Source: Duganella sp. 1224
GTDB taxonomy: Bacteria > Pseudomonadota > Gammaproteobacteria > Burkholderiales > Burkholderiaceae_D
Length of the DNA stretch: 64,000 bases
Assembly: GCF_013408245.1 (NCBI RefSeq)
Contig: NZ_JACBYS010000010.1
Coordinates: 1 to 64,000 of the forward strand
Direction: 5' to 3'
A program made the translations under genes and the position numbers. Below, piece after piece: positions 24,501 to 32,961 of the stretch. Below the pieces are notes generated by a model that worked only from the letters and a program-made list of their open reading frames with translations, did not search any database and had not been told where the DNA came from. Numbering within the stretch: the first letter of the stretch is position 1; every line of letters begins with the position of its first letter.

Positions 24501-27500
24501 ATCAGCCGCCCGATCGAACGCAAGACCGCGCAGCTGTCGGCCGAGCAGACGCAATTCCTCAACAAGCTGGCGCGCCGCACCTGGGCCTACTTCGAGCGCT
24601 TCGTCGGCGCCGAGGACAACTGGCTGCCGCCGGATAATATGCAGGAGCATCCGGTGCAGGTGGTGGCACACCGCACCTCGCCGACCAATATCGGCATGGC
24701 GCTGCTGGCCAACCTGACCGCCACCGACTTCGGCTACGTCACGGTGCGCCAGCTGATGGAACGCACCGCCCATACGCTGGACAGCATGGACCAGCTGGAG
24801 CGCCACCACGGCCACTTCTACAACTGGTACGACACGCAGACCCTCAAGCCGCTGCACCCGATTTACATCTCGAGCGTGGACAGCGGCAACCTGGCCGGCC
24901 ACCTGCTGACCATGGCGCCCGGCCTCACCGGCCTGTATGACGCGCCGGTGCTGGGACCGCAGATCGTCGACGGCATCGCCACCACCGTGCGCGTGCTGCA
25001 GGACACGCTGGCCGACACCGGTGCCGCCAGCGGCGCCTCCACGGCCGGCGCGGCTGCAACCACCGCCGTCGCCGCCAGCGCGGTCGACGCGCTGCTGGCC
25101 ACCCTGGCGCCGGCACCGGACGCCGCCAACCTGCAGCAGCTGCACGGCTGGCTGACGCGCGTCAGCGCCGCCGCCGAGGAGTTCCAGCCGCACGCCGCCA
25201 CCCACAGCGAGGCCGGCGCCATGTGGGCCGACTCGCTGGTGCAGCAATGCCGCGCCGCGCTGGACGAACTGACGGCGATGATGCCGTGGGCCGCGCTGTC
25301 CGAGGACGCCATCTTCGACACCAGCATGACCCGCATGCCGACGCTGCGCGAGCTGGCGGCGCTGGCGCGCACTCACGCCGCCATCCCGGCCACCGACCTG
25401 GCGCCGGATGAACGCGACCGCCAGCAGCGCCTCGCCCAGCTGTTCGAGCAGGGCAGCACCGCCGCGCATGAACGCATGCGCGCGCTGGCCGACCTGGCGC
25501 AGCGCTGCGGCGCCTTCGCGCAGATGGAATACGGCTTCCTGTTCAATCCGACCACCAACCTGCTGGCGATCGGCTACAACGTCACCGACCGCCGCCTGGA
25601 CGCCAGCTACTACGACCTGCTGGCGTCGGAATCGCGCCTGGCCAGCTTTGTCGCCATCGCCCAGGGCCAGCTGCCGCAGGATCACTGGTTCGCGCTGGGC
25701 CGCCAGCTGTGCATCGTCGCTGGCAAGCCGGTGCTGCTGTCCTGGAGCGGCTCGATGTTCGAGTACCTGATGCCGCTGCTGGTGATGCCGAACTATCCGA
25801 ACACGCTGCTGGACCAGACCTACAACTCGGTGATCGACGCCCAGATCGAGTACGGCAAGCGCCGCAGCGTACCGTGGGGGATATCCGAATCCGGCTACAA
25901 CACGGTGGACGCCAGCCTCAATTACCAGTACCGCGCCTTCGGTGTGCCGGGACTGGGCCTGAAGCGCGGCCTGGCCGACGATCTGGTGATCGCGCCGTAC
26001 GCTTCCATGATGGGATTGATGGTGCAGCCGGAAGCTTCCTGCGCCAATCTGCAGAAGATGGCGGAACTGGGCTATATGGGCCGATACGGTTTCTACGAGG
26101 CGATCGACTACACCTCGTCGCGCCTGCCGCGCGGCCAGAGCGCGGCGATTATCCGCTCGTTCATGGTGCACCACCAGGGCATGGGCTTCCTGTCGCTCAG
26201 CTACCTGTTGCACGACCGTCCGATGCAGCGTCGCTTCGAATCCGACCCGCTGCTGCAATCGACATTGCTGGTGCTGCAGGAACGCAGCCCGCAGGCCGGC
26301 GCCTTCTACTCCAACACTACCGAAATGGCGGCCATCCGCACGGTGGCGCAGGAGCAGGCCAACCCGCTGCGCGTGCTGACCCAGCATTCGACGCCGGTGC
26401 CGGAAACCCAGCTGCTGTCCAACGGCCGCTATCACGTGATGGTCACCAATTCTGGTGGCAGCTACAGCCGCTGGAAAGACCTGGCCGTGACCCGCTGGCG
26501 CGAAGACAGCACGCGCGACAACTGGGGCAACTTCTGCTACGTGCGCGATGTGGAGGACGGCGAGTTCTGGTCCACCACCTACCAGCCGACGCTGGTCGAT
26601 CCGCGCAAGCATGAAGTGATCTTCTCCGAAGGCCGCGCTGAGTTCCGCCGCTCCGACCGCCATATCGACCTGTACACGGAAATCGTGGTGTCGCCGGAAG
26701 ACGATATCGAATTGCGCCGCACCCGCATCACCAACAAGTCGGACCGCGTGCGCACCATCGAAGTGACCAGCTATGCGGAAGTGGTGATGGCGCCGGCCGC
26801 CGCCGATAATGCCCATCCGGCCTTCAGCAAGCTGTTTGTGCAGACCGAGATTCTGCCGGAGGAAAACGCCATCCTGTGTACCCGCCGTCCGCGCGGTGCG
26901 CACGAAGTCATGCCGTGGATGATGCACTCGATGATGGTGCACGATGCGCCGGTGGTCAACGTGTCGTATGAAACCGACCGCTCGCGCTTCATTGGCCGTG
27001 GCAACACCATGGCCGCGCCGGCCGCGATGCTGAACGATGGCCCGCTGAGCGGCGGCCAGGGTTCGGTGCTGGACCCGGTGGTGGCAATCCGCTACACCAT
27101 CACGCTCAAGCCGGACCAGTATGCGACGGTGGATATCGTCACCGGCATGACCGAGCAGCGCGATGTGGCGCTGCACCTGATCGACAAATACCAGGACCGT
27201 CATCTGGCCGACCGCGTGTTCGAACTGGCGTGGACCCACAGCCAGGTGGTGCTGCGCCAGCTGAACGCCAGCGAAGCCGATGGCCAGCTGTATGGCCGCC
27301 TGGCCAACTCGGTGATCTACCCGAACGCCGGCTTGCGCGCCGAAGCGGCCACGCTGATCAAGAACCAGCGCGGCCAGTCCGGCCTGTGGGCGTATGCGAT
27401 TTCCGGCGACCTGCCAATTGTGCTGTTGCAGATTAAAGATCCATCCAACATCGAGCTGGCGCGCCAGATGGTGCAGGCGCATGCCTACTGGCGCCTGAAA

Positions 27501-30236
27501 GGGCTGGTGGTGGACCTGGTGATCTGGTACGAAGACCTGTCCGGCTATCGCCAGGCGCTGCACGACCAGATCATGGGCCTGATCGCGTCCGGCATCGACG
27601 CCCAGGCGATCGACCGGCCGGGCGGCATCTTCGTGCGCCTGATCGATCAGATTCCAAACGAGGACCGGGTGCTGATGCAGTCGGTGGCGCGCGTCATCAT
27701 CAGCGATGCGCGCGGCACGCTGGCGGAGCAGATCAAGCGTCCGGCGCCGCCGACCTTGCGCATGCCGCCGCTGCTGGCCGACAATCGCGGCGAGTATGCG
27801 GACGCCGGCCCGGTCACGCATCCGGCGCGCGGGCTGGTGCTGGAAAACGGCATCGGCGGCTTTACGCCGGATGGCCGCGAATACGTCATCACCACCAGCG
27901 ACACCCAGCGCACGCCGGCGCCGTGGTCCAACGTGCTGGCCAATCCGCAGTTCGGCACCGTGATTTCGGAAAGCGGCCAGGCCTATACCTGGCACGAGAA
28001 CGCGCACGAATACCGCATCACGCCGTGGGATAACGATCCAGTCAGCGATAGCAGCGGCGAAGCGTTCTATCTGCGCGATGAGCAGAGCGGCCAGTTCTGG
28101 TCGCCGACCGCACTGCCGGCGCGCGGCAATGGTGACTACATCACGCGTCACGGCTTTGGCTACAGCGTGTTTGAACATATCGAGGCTGGCATCTACACAG
28201 AGATGACCACCTTCGTCGCCGTCGACGCGCCGATCAAGTACACCGTGCTGAAAGTGCGCAACGACTCGCTGGTGCAGCGCCGCCTGTCCGCCTTCGGCTA
28301 CGTGGAATGGGTGTTGGGCGACATGCGCTCCAAGTCCGGCATGCACATCGTCACCGAGGCCGATCCGGTCAGCGGCGCGCTGTTCGCCAAAAATCCGTAC
28401 AACACGGAGTTCAGCGGCCGCGTGGCCTTCTTCAATTGCGACGCCTCGCTGCGCAGCATCACCGCCGACCGCACCGAGTTCATGGGCCGCAACGGCACGC
28501 TGGCGGCGCCGGCGGCGCTGCGCCGCTCGCGCCTGTCCGGCAAGATCGGCGCCGGCCTGGATGCCTGCGCGGCGATCCAGGCGCCGTTCGACCTGCTGCC
28601 GGGCCAGGAGCGCGAGATCGTCTTCGTGCTGGGTGTGGCCGGCCGCCGCAACGCCGACGCCAGCAGCCTGGTGCAGAAGCACCGCAGCGCCGAGGCGGCG
28701 CAGGAAGCGCTGCGCGCCGTGCATGCCCACTGGGAGAAAACCCTGGGCGCCGTGCGCATCGAAACGCCGGAGCCGGAGCTGGACGTCATCGCCAATGGCT
28801 GGCTGATGTACCAGACCATCGCCTGCCGCATCTGGGCGCGCAGCGGCTACTACCAGTCCGGCGGCGCCTTCGGCTTCCGCGACCAGCTGCAGGACGCCAT
28901 GGCCACCATCCACACGCAACCGCAGCTGCTGCGCGACCAGCTGCTGCTGTGCGCCGCCCACCAGTTCCTGGAAGGCGACGTGCAGCACTGGTGGCACCCG
29001 CCATCGGACCGCGGCGTGCGCACGCACTGCTCGGACGACTACCTGTGGCTGCCGCTGGGCGCCTGGCGCTACGTCTCGGCCACCGGCGACATGAGCATCC
29101 TCGATGAAACCGCGCCGTATCTGGAAGGGCGGCCGGTCAAGCCGGAAGAAGATTCATACTACGACATGCCGGCCCGCTCCAGCGAGCAGGGCACGCTGTA
29201 CGACCACTGCCAGCGCGCCATCCGCAACGGCCTGCGCTTCGGCCAGCATGGCCTGCCGCTGATCGGCTCCTGCGACTGGAACGACGGCATGGACAAGGTG
29301 GGCGAGCATGGCAAGGGGGAGAGCGTGTGGCTGGCCTTCTTCCTGTGCGAGGTGCTGAAGCGCTTCGCCGAGGTGGCGGACATGCGCAACGACGCCGAGT
29401 TCTCGGCCGAGTGCCGCGAGCAGGCGCGCCGCATCGCCGCCAACGTCGAGCAGAACGCCTGGGACGGCGAATGGTATCGCCGCGCCTACTTCGACGATGG
29501 CACGCCGCTCGGTTCACACACCAACGAGGAATGCCAGATCGACTCGATTTCGCAGAGCTGGGGCGTGCTGTCCGGCTCCGCCGATCCGGTGCGGGTGCGC
29601 GGCGCCATGGAGCAGGTCAACCAGCGCCTGGTGCGGCGCGACTCGGGCATCATCCAGTTGCTCGATCCGCCGTTCGACAAGGCCGGGCCGAATCCGGGCT
29701 ATATCCGCGGCTACGTGCCGGGCGTGCGCGAGAACGGCGGCCAGTACACCCACGCCGCCATCTGGACCGCGATGGCCTTCGCCAAGCTGGGCGACACGGA
29801 ACGTGCCTGGGAGCTGGCGCGCATGATCAATCCGGTCATGCACGGCCGCACCGCCGAGGGCGCGGCGCTGTACAAGGTGGAACCGTATGTGGTGACGGCC
29901 GACGTGTACGCGGTGCCGCCGCACGTGGGCCGCGGCGGCTGGAGCTGGTACACCGGTTCGTCGGGCTGGATGTACCGCCTGATCCTGGAGTCGCTGCTGG
30001 GCGTGACCCGCACCGCCACGCATCTGAAGCTGGAGCCGCGCATGCCGCCGGAATGGGATGGCTTTACGCTGCACTACCGCCACGGCAACGCCACCTACGC
30101 CATCCGCGTGACCAGGGGCGAGACGGCGTCGCTGACGGTGGACGGCGAGGCGCAACAGGACCAGCTTATCGAACTGCGCGACGGTGACGGCATGCGCCAG
30201 GTGCAGCTGGTGGTGCCGCGCGCCGCCGCCAGCTAG
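21513..30236 (+). CDS. ndvB: Cyclic beta-1,2-glucan synthase (NdvB/ChvB/Cgs type)
   Basis: This 2907-aa inner-membrane enzyme makes cyclic beta-1,2-glucans from UDP-glucose for periplasmic osmoadaptation and host interaction. The order is an N-terminal region, membrane segments near 430-490, a GT84 catalytic domain (about 500-800; LDTDTQLP with D640 and D642, then RRQRWIRGDWQ), further membrane segments (about 830-1000), a central glucoamylase-like region (about 1030-1500, which in related enzymes performs cyclisation) and a C-terminal GH94 phosphorylase-like part (to about 2890) that sets ring size. Brucella Cgs is nearly the same length. The start is TTG 21513 with GCGAGG upstream; ATG 21543 is an alternative. 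No export ABC gene (ndvA) is nearby. The stop shares CTAG with the convergent gene. Confidence 0.93.
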   Translation: MNKSNPLLPEMTMGFRESQTGSLVSDDDDEDLPLRAELFSAAQMAAHGKTLAQHHELSKRGGRDRLLSRLAENAAVIDATCDDLTAAVKAGRQITPASEWLLDNFYLIEEQIRIARRHLPKDYSKELPRLGKGAPDGCPRVYKIALEIISHGDGRVDPESLCRFVDAYQEVATLKLGELWAIPIMLRLALIENLRRVAARVAENRIQRDLANTWADQMTEIAEKNPSGLILMVADMARSNPPITSAFVAELARRLQGQSPALTLALTWITHRLAETGQTIEQQIQAEIQQQAAEQVSIANSIGSLRFLGTMDWQEFVETMSKVEQTLRQDPADIYGKMEFATRDQYRHAIEKIAKRSRFTELEVAQQALALAQAHHGSGDSRHGHVGFYLIGGGLAALEKQTQMRRPWLEAAQQTSSASPLTSYLGAIAAISLVSTALLLERAAFDGVHGFVLFALGLLALLGSSHLALNLVNWVATLVTHPRPLPRMDFKDGIPSDARAIVVVPTLVYSKENIEDLFEQMEVRFLANRDPNLMFCLLTDFADARSEKMPNDEALVEQLKRCTAHLNHKYANGSPHAPFLLLHRPRMWNPQEGVWMGYERKRGKLEDLNRFLRGGARDKFSVVVGDTSELESIRYVITLDTDTQLPRDAAKQFVATMQHPLNRPRVDMQRGRVTEGYGILQPRVAVALPSENASRYEKLCGGEPGIDPYTRTVSDVYQDVFFEGSFIGKGIYDVDVFQQVLGGRLPENKILSHDLLEGCYVRAGLLSDAQLYEAYPTRYSEDVTRRQRWIRGDWQLIGWLAGRVPSGRGRRERNPLSLLSRWKLFDNLRRSLTAPALVLSLITAWRWLPDPWMWTGAVLTVIFLPPLVSLVYDLCRRPRDTLWSQHIRASLRRGGLQFSHAVLMLAFLPYEAYFSMDAILRSLWRSFVSHRKLLEWRASALARQADGSVNTWRTMWFAPVLALFVGGALLGWRPASLPAAALFLLAWLVAPAIADWISRPIERKTAQLSAEQTQFLNKLARRTWAYFERFVGAEDNWLPPDNMQEHPVQVVAHRTSPTNIGMALLANLTATDFGYVTVRQLMERTAHTLDSMDQLERHHGHFYNWYDTQTLKPLHPIYISSVDSGNLAGHLLTMAPGLTGLYDAPVLGPQIVDGIATTVRVLQDTLADTGAASGASTAGAAATTAVAASAVDALLATLAPAPDAANLQQLHGWLTRVSAAAEEFQPHAATHSEAGAMWADSLVQQCRAALDELTAMMPWAALSEDAIFDTSMTRMPTLRELAALARTHAAIPATDLAPDERDRQQRLAQLFEQGSTAAHERMRALADLAQRCGAFAQMEYGFLFNPTTNLLAIGYNVTDRRLDASYYDLLASESRLASFVAIAQGQLPQDHWFALGRQLCIVAGKPVLLSWSGSMFEYLMPLLVMPNYPNTLLDQTYNSVIDAQIEYGKRRSVPWGISESGYNTVDASLNYQYRAFGVPGLGLKRGLADDLVIAPYASMMGLMVQPEASCANLQKMAELGYMGRYGFYEAIDYTSSRLPRGQSAAIIRSFMVHHQGMGFLSLSYLLHDRPMQRRFESDPLLQSTLLVLQERSPQAGAFYSNTTEMAAIRTVAQEQANPLRVLTQHSTPVPETQLLSNGRYHVMVTNSGGSYSRWKDLAVTRWREDSTRDNWGNFCYVRDVEDGEFWSTTYQPTLVDPRKHEVIFSEGRAEFRRSDRHIDLYTEIVVSPEDDIELRRTRITNKSDRVRTIEVTSYAEVVMAPAAADNAHPAFSKLFVQTEILPEENAILCTRRPRGAHEVMPWMMHSMMVHDAPVVNVSYETDRSRFIGRGNTMAAPAAMLNDGPLSGGQGSVLDPVVAIRYTITLKPDQYATVDIVTGMTEQRDVALHLIDKYQDRHLADRVFELAWTHSQVVLRQLNASEADGQLYGRLANSVIYPNAGLRAEAATLIKNQRGQSGLWAYAISGDLPIVLLQIKDPSNIELARQMVQAHAYWRLKGLVVDLVIWYEDLSGYRQALHDQIMGLIASGIDAQAIDRPGGIFVRLIDQIPNEDRVLMQSVARVIISDARGTLAEQIKRPAPPTLRMPPLLADNRGEYADAGPVTHPARGLVLENGIGGFTPDGREYVITTSDTQRTPAPWSNVLANPQFGTVISESGQAYTWHENAHEYRITPWDNDPVSDSSGEAFYLRDEQSGQFWSPTALPARGNGDYITRHGFGYSVFEHIEAGIYTEMTTFVAVDAPIKYTVLKVRNDSLVQRRLSAFGYVEWVLGDMRSKSGMHIVTEADPVSGALFAKNPYNTEFSGRVAFFNCDASLRSITADRTEFMGRNGTLAAPAALRRSRLSGKIGAGLDACAAIQAPFDLLPGQEREIVFVLGVAGRRNADASSLVQKHRSAEAAQEALRAVHAHWEKTLGAVRIETPEPELDVIANGWLMYQTIACRIWARSGYYQSGGAFGFRDQLQDAMATIHTQPQLLRDQLLLCAAHQFLEGDVQHWWHPPSDRGVRTHCSDDYLWLPLGAWRYVSATGDMSILDETAPYLEGRPVKPEEDSYYDMPARSSEQGTLYDHCQRAIRNGLRFGQHGLPLIGSCDWNDGMDKVGEHGKGESVWLAFFLCEVLKRFAEVADMRNDAEFSAECREQARRIAANVEQNAWDGEWYRRAYFDDGTPLGSHTNEECQIDSISQSWGVLSGSADPVRVRGAMEQVNQRLVRRDSGIIQLLDPPFDKAGPNPGYIRGYVPGVRENGGQYTHAAIWTAMAFAKLGDTERAWELARMINPVMHGRTAEGAALYKVEPYVVTADVYAVPPHVGRGGWSWYTGSSGWMYRLILESLLGVTRTATHLKLEPRMPPEWDGFTLHYRHGNATYAIRVTRGETASLTVDGEAQQDQLIELRDGDGMRQVQLVVPRAAAS

Positions 30237-30808
30237 ACGCCCAGGCTGGCGCCGGCGCCGAGCAGCGTGGCCACGCCCAGCGCCGCGAAGATCAGCGCGG
30301 CGATGCCGTGCACCAGCTTGAGCGAGATCTTGTTGGCGATCTTTTCGCCGAAGTAGACCGCCGGCACGTTGGCCAGCATCATGCCCAGCGTGGTGCCGCA
30401 CACCACGCCGGTCATGCTGTGGTAGCGCGCCGCCAGCGCCACCGTGGCCACCTGCGTCTTGTCGCCCATTTCGGCCATGAAGAAGGCGATCAGCGTGGTC
30501 AGGAACACGCCGTAGCCGGCCAGCTTGGTGTCGTCGTCGTCCAGCTTGTCCGGGATCAGCGTCCACGCGGCCATCGCCAGGAAGGACGCGCCCAGCACCC
30601 AGCGCATCAGGTCCGCGCCCATCAGGCTGGTGACCCAGGCGCCGATGGCGGCGGCAAAGGCGTGGTTGGCGATGGTGGCGACGAAAATCGCGGCGACAAT
30701 CGGCAGGGGGCGGCGGAACCGGGTGGCGAGCACGAAGGCGAGGAGCTGGGTTTTGTCGCCGATTTCTGCCAGGGCGACGATGCCGGTCGAAACGAGGAAG
30801 GCTTCCAT
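30233..30808 (-). CDS. TMEM165/GDT1 (UPF0016) family Mn/Ca cation exporter
   Basis: This 191-aa membrane protein has about six segments in two homologous halves. Each half carries the family motif E-x-G-D-K-T: EIGDKT (15-20) and EMGDKT (113-118), the cation-binding sites. Bacterial members such as MneA of Vibrio export manganese. The ATG at 30808 begins MEAFLVSTGIVALAEIGDKT; a longer reading frame would start inside the leader. The manganese riboswitch immediately upstream strongly supports Mn2+ as substrate. Confidence 0.93.
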   Translation of the reverse strand: MEAFLVSTGIVALAEIGDKTQLLAFVLATRFRRPLPIVAAIFVATIANHAFAAAIGAWVTSLMGADLMRWVLGASFLAMAAWTLIPDKLDDDDTKLAGYGVFLTTLIAFFMAEMGDKTQVATVALAARYHSMTGVVCGTTLGMMLANVPAVYFGEKIANKISLKLVHGIAALIFAALGVATLLGAGASLGV

Positions 30809-30887
30809 GATGTGTAAAGTACGCGGGCCGGAACGATGAACCAATGACCCACGCGCGGCTCCGGCCCGTCATGGCCGCAACAGGGTC

Positions 30888-31006
30888 ATGGTCTCGTCAA
30901 GCCTTGCCGCCATAGCGGCTGCGGGCCACCTGCGCCACGGTCTGCGGACCGATTATGTTGACACAGGTTCTTGCGCCGGGGCGGCGCAAGCCGACTACTC
31001 CCCACG
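30888..31006 (-). ncRNA. yybP-ykoY manganese riboswitch
   Basis: Read on the minus strand, the leader contains in order GGGGAGTAG (31003 to 30995), GTCAACATAATCG, GGTGGCCCGC and GCAAGGC...GACGAGACC, with GAGACC at 30895-30890. These are the conserved loop and junction sequences of the yybP-ykoY aptamer, and the GTCAACATA block matches the E. coli mntP leader as remembered. A helix CTTGCGCC/GGCGCAAG follows the first conserved block. About 80 nt separate the aptamer from the start codon; ATGACCC just after the aptamer can pair with GGGTCAT further on, a possible expression platform. It precedes a Mn exporter gene, the expected target. Confidence 0.87.
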
Positions 31007-31110
31007 AATGGCCGGCATGATAACACAGCTTGTGTGGCCGCCGACACATCTCCGATACAACGCTATGCTATTCTGCTTGGCGCTGAAGCCAACATTGAAA
31101 GTATCACCAT

Positions 31111-32961
31111 ATGATCAAGAAGACCATTGCCGCGATCGTGCTTACCGCATGCATGTCGTTGACCGCCCACGTGGCGCACGCCGATCCGTTGAGCTACGCG
31201 CGCTACGACCAGGTGCGCACCACCGATCTGTACCTCGACCTGAAAGCGGATTTCAGCCACAAGATCCTGTCCGGCTACGCCGAGCTGACGCTGAACTGGA
31301 TCGACAAGTCGGCGCGCACGCTGGTGCTGGACACCAATGAACTGAACATCGCCAAGGTGCAGGTGCTGGCCGCCAACGGCCGCTGGACCGCCGCCTCCTT
31401 CATGCTGGACAAGCCGGACGCCGAGAAGGGCCGCGCGCTGCGCATCGCCCTGCCATTCCAGCCGCAGAAAGTGCGGGTGTACTACCGCACCGCGCCGTCC
31501 GCCGCCGCGCTGCAGTGGCTGACGCCCGAGCAGACCCTGTCCGGCAAGCGGCCGTTCATGTTCAGCCAGTCCGAGGAAATCAACGCCCGCTCGTGGGCGC
31601 CGGTGCAGGACACGCCGGCGGTGCGCTTCACCTACAGCGCCCGCATCGAGGCGCCGGCCGGCATGCGCGTGGTGATGAGCGCCGAGAACGACCAGAAGGC
31701 CACCGGCGCCGGCGGCTGGAAGTTCAAAATGACGCAGCCGATTCCGTCCTACCTGCTGGCCATCGCCATCGGCGAAATCGACGTGCGCAACGTCGGCCCG
31801 CGCTCGGCGGTGTACGCCGAGCCGCAGCGCATCGAGGCCGCCGCCGCCGAAATGGCGGACACCGAGAAGATGATCGCCGCCGCCGAGGGCCTGTATGGCC
31901 CGTACCGGTGGGACCGTTACGACATGATCGTGCTGCCGCCGTCGTTCCCCATCGGCGGCATGGAAAATCCGCGCATGACCTTCGTCACGCCGACCATGAT
32001 CGCCGGCGACAAGAGCCTGGTGGACCTGATCGCGCATGAACTGGCGCACTCGTGGTCCGGCAACCTGGTCACCAACGCCTCGTGGAAGCACTTCTGGCTG
32101 AACGAGGGCTTTACCACCTACGTCACCACCCGCATCGTCGAAAAGCTGTACGGCGAGGAAGTGGCGGAGATGAACCTGCAGGTGGAGCAGGAAGAGGCGC
32201 TGGCCTCGCTGGCCAAGATCCCGGCGGCCAAGCAGGCGCTGGTCACGCGCGATCCGGACACCAACGCCGCCACCTACACCGACAGCAACCTGGTGTACCC
32301 GAAAGGCGCGTGGCTGCTGCGCACCCTGGAGCAGCGCGCCGGCCGCGACGTGTTCGACCCGTTCCTGCGCGGCTGGTTCGACCAGCACGCGTTCCAGTCG
32401 GCCACCACCGACGAATTTGTCGCCTACCTGAAGAAAAACCTGCTGGACGCGCATCCGGAAATCATGTCGCAGTCCGAGCTCGATGAATGGCTGTATGGTC
32501 CCGGCATTCCGGCCAGCGCCAAGCGCGCGGCGTCGCCGCGCCTGGCCGCGCTGGACACGCAGCGCGCCGCGTGGCTCAAGGGGGAACTGCCGACCGCCGA
32601 GCTGCCGGCCAAGAACTGGATCGCGCTGGAGTGGATGCACTTCCTGAACGACATCGACGGCAAGGCCACGGCGGCGCAGCTGCAGGAGCTGGACCAGGCC
32701 TATGGTCTGGGCAAGACCGGCAACAACGAAATCGCCTACCGCTTCTTCCTGGCGTCGGTGCATGCCGGCTACAACGTGCGCGAGCCGCTCAACAAGTTCC
32801 TGATGAGCGTGGGCCGCCAGAAGTTCGTGGTGCCGCTGTACACCGCGCTGCTGAAGAATCCCGTCGAGAAGGACTGGGCCAAGGGCGTTTACGCCAAGGC
32901 GCGTTCGCACTATCATCCGGTGACTCAAGCTTCCGTCGACAAGGCATTCAAAAAACAATGA
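31111..32961 (+). CDS. M1 family zinc aminopeptidase
   Basis: This 616-aa protein has a signal peptide (MIKKTIAAIVLTACMSLTAHVAHA), so it is periplasmic or exported. An M1 gluzincin fold follows: the exopeptidase motif GGMEN at 282-286 and the zinc motif HELAH (309-313) with the third ligand E332 in WLNEG. The C-terminal helical part is of the short leukotriene-A4-hydrolase-like kind. It removes N-terminal residues from peptides. The stop overlaps the next start (ATGA), so the two exported enzymes are translated together. Confidence 0.92.
   Translation: MIKKTIAAIVLTACMSLTAHVAHADPLSYARYDQVRTTDLYLDLKADFSHKILSGYAELTLNWIDKSARTLVLDTNELNIAKVQVLAANGRWTAASFMLDKPDAEKGRALRIALPFQPQKVRVYYRTAPSAAALQWLTPEQTLSGKRPFMFSQSEEINARSWAPVQDTPAVRFTYSARIEAPAGMRVVMSAENDQKATGAGGWKFKMTQPIPSYLLAIAIGEIDVRNVGPRSAVYAEPQRIEAAAAEMADTEKMIAAAEGLYGPYRWDRYDMIVLPPSFPIGGMENPRMTFVTPTMIAGDKSLVDLIAHELAHSWSGNLVTNASWKHFWLNEGFTTYVTTRIVEKLYGEEVAEMNLQVEQEEALASLAKIPAAKQALVTRDPDTNAATYTDSNLVYPKGAWLLRTLEQRAGRDVFDPFLRGWFDQHAFQSATTDEFVAYLKKNLLDAHPEIMSQSELDEWLYGPGIPASAKRAASPRLAALDTQRAAWLKGELPTAELPAKNWIALEWMHFLNDIDGKATAAQLQELDQAYGLGKTGNNEIAYRFFLASVHAGYNVREPLNKFLMSVGRQKFVVPLYTALLKNPVEKDWAKGVYAKARSHYHPVTQASVDKAFKKQ

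Noticed and set aside
23574..29027. An 1817-codon open frame antisense to the glucan synthase
   Set aside because: Composition (Arg/Ala/His/Gln-rich) and exact overlap with a strong GT84/GH94 gene show it is a shadow.
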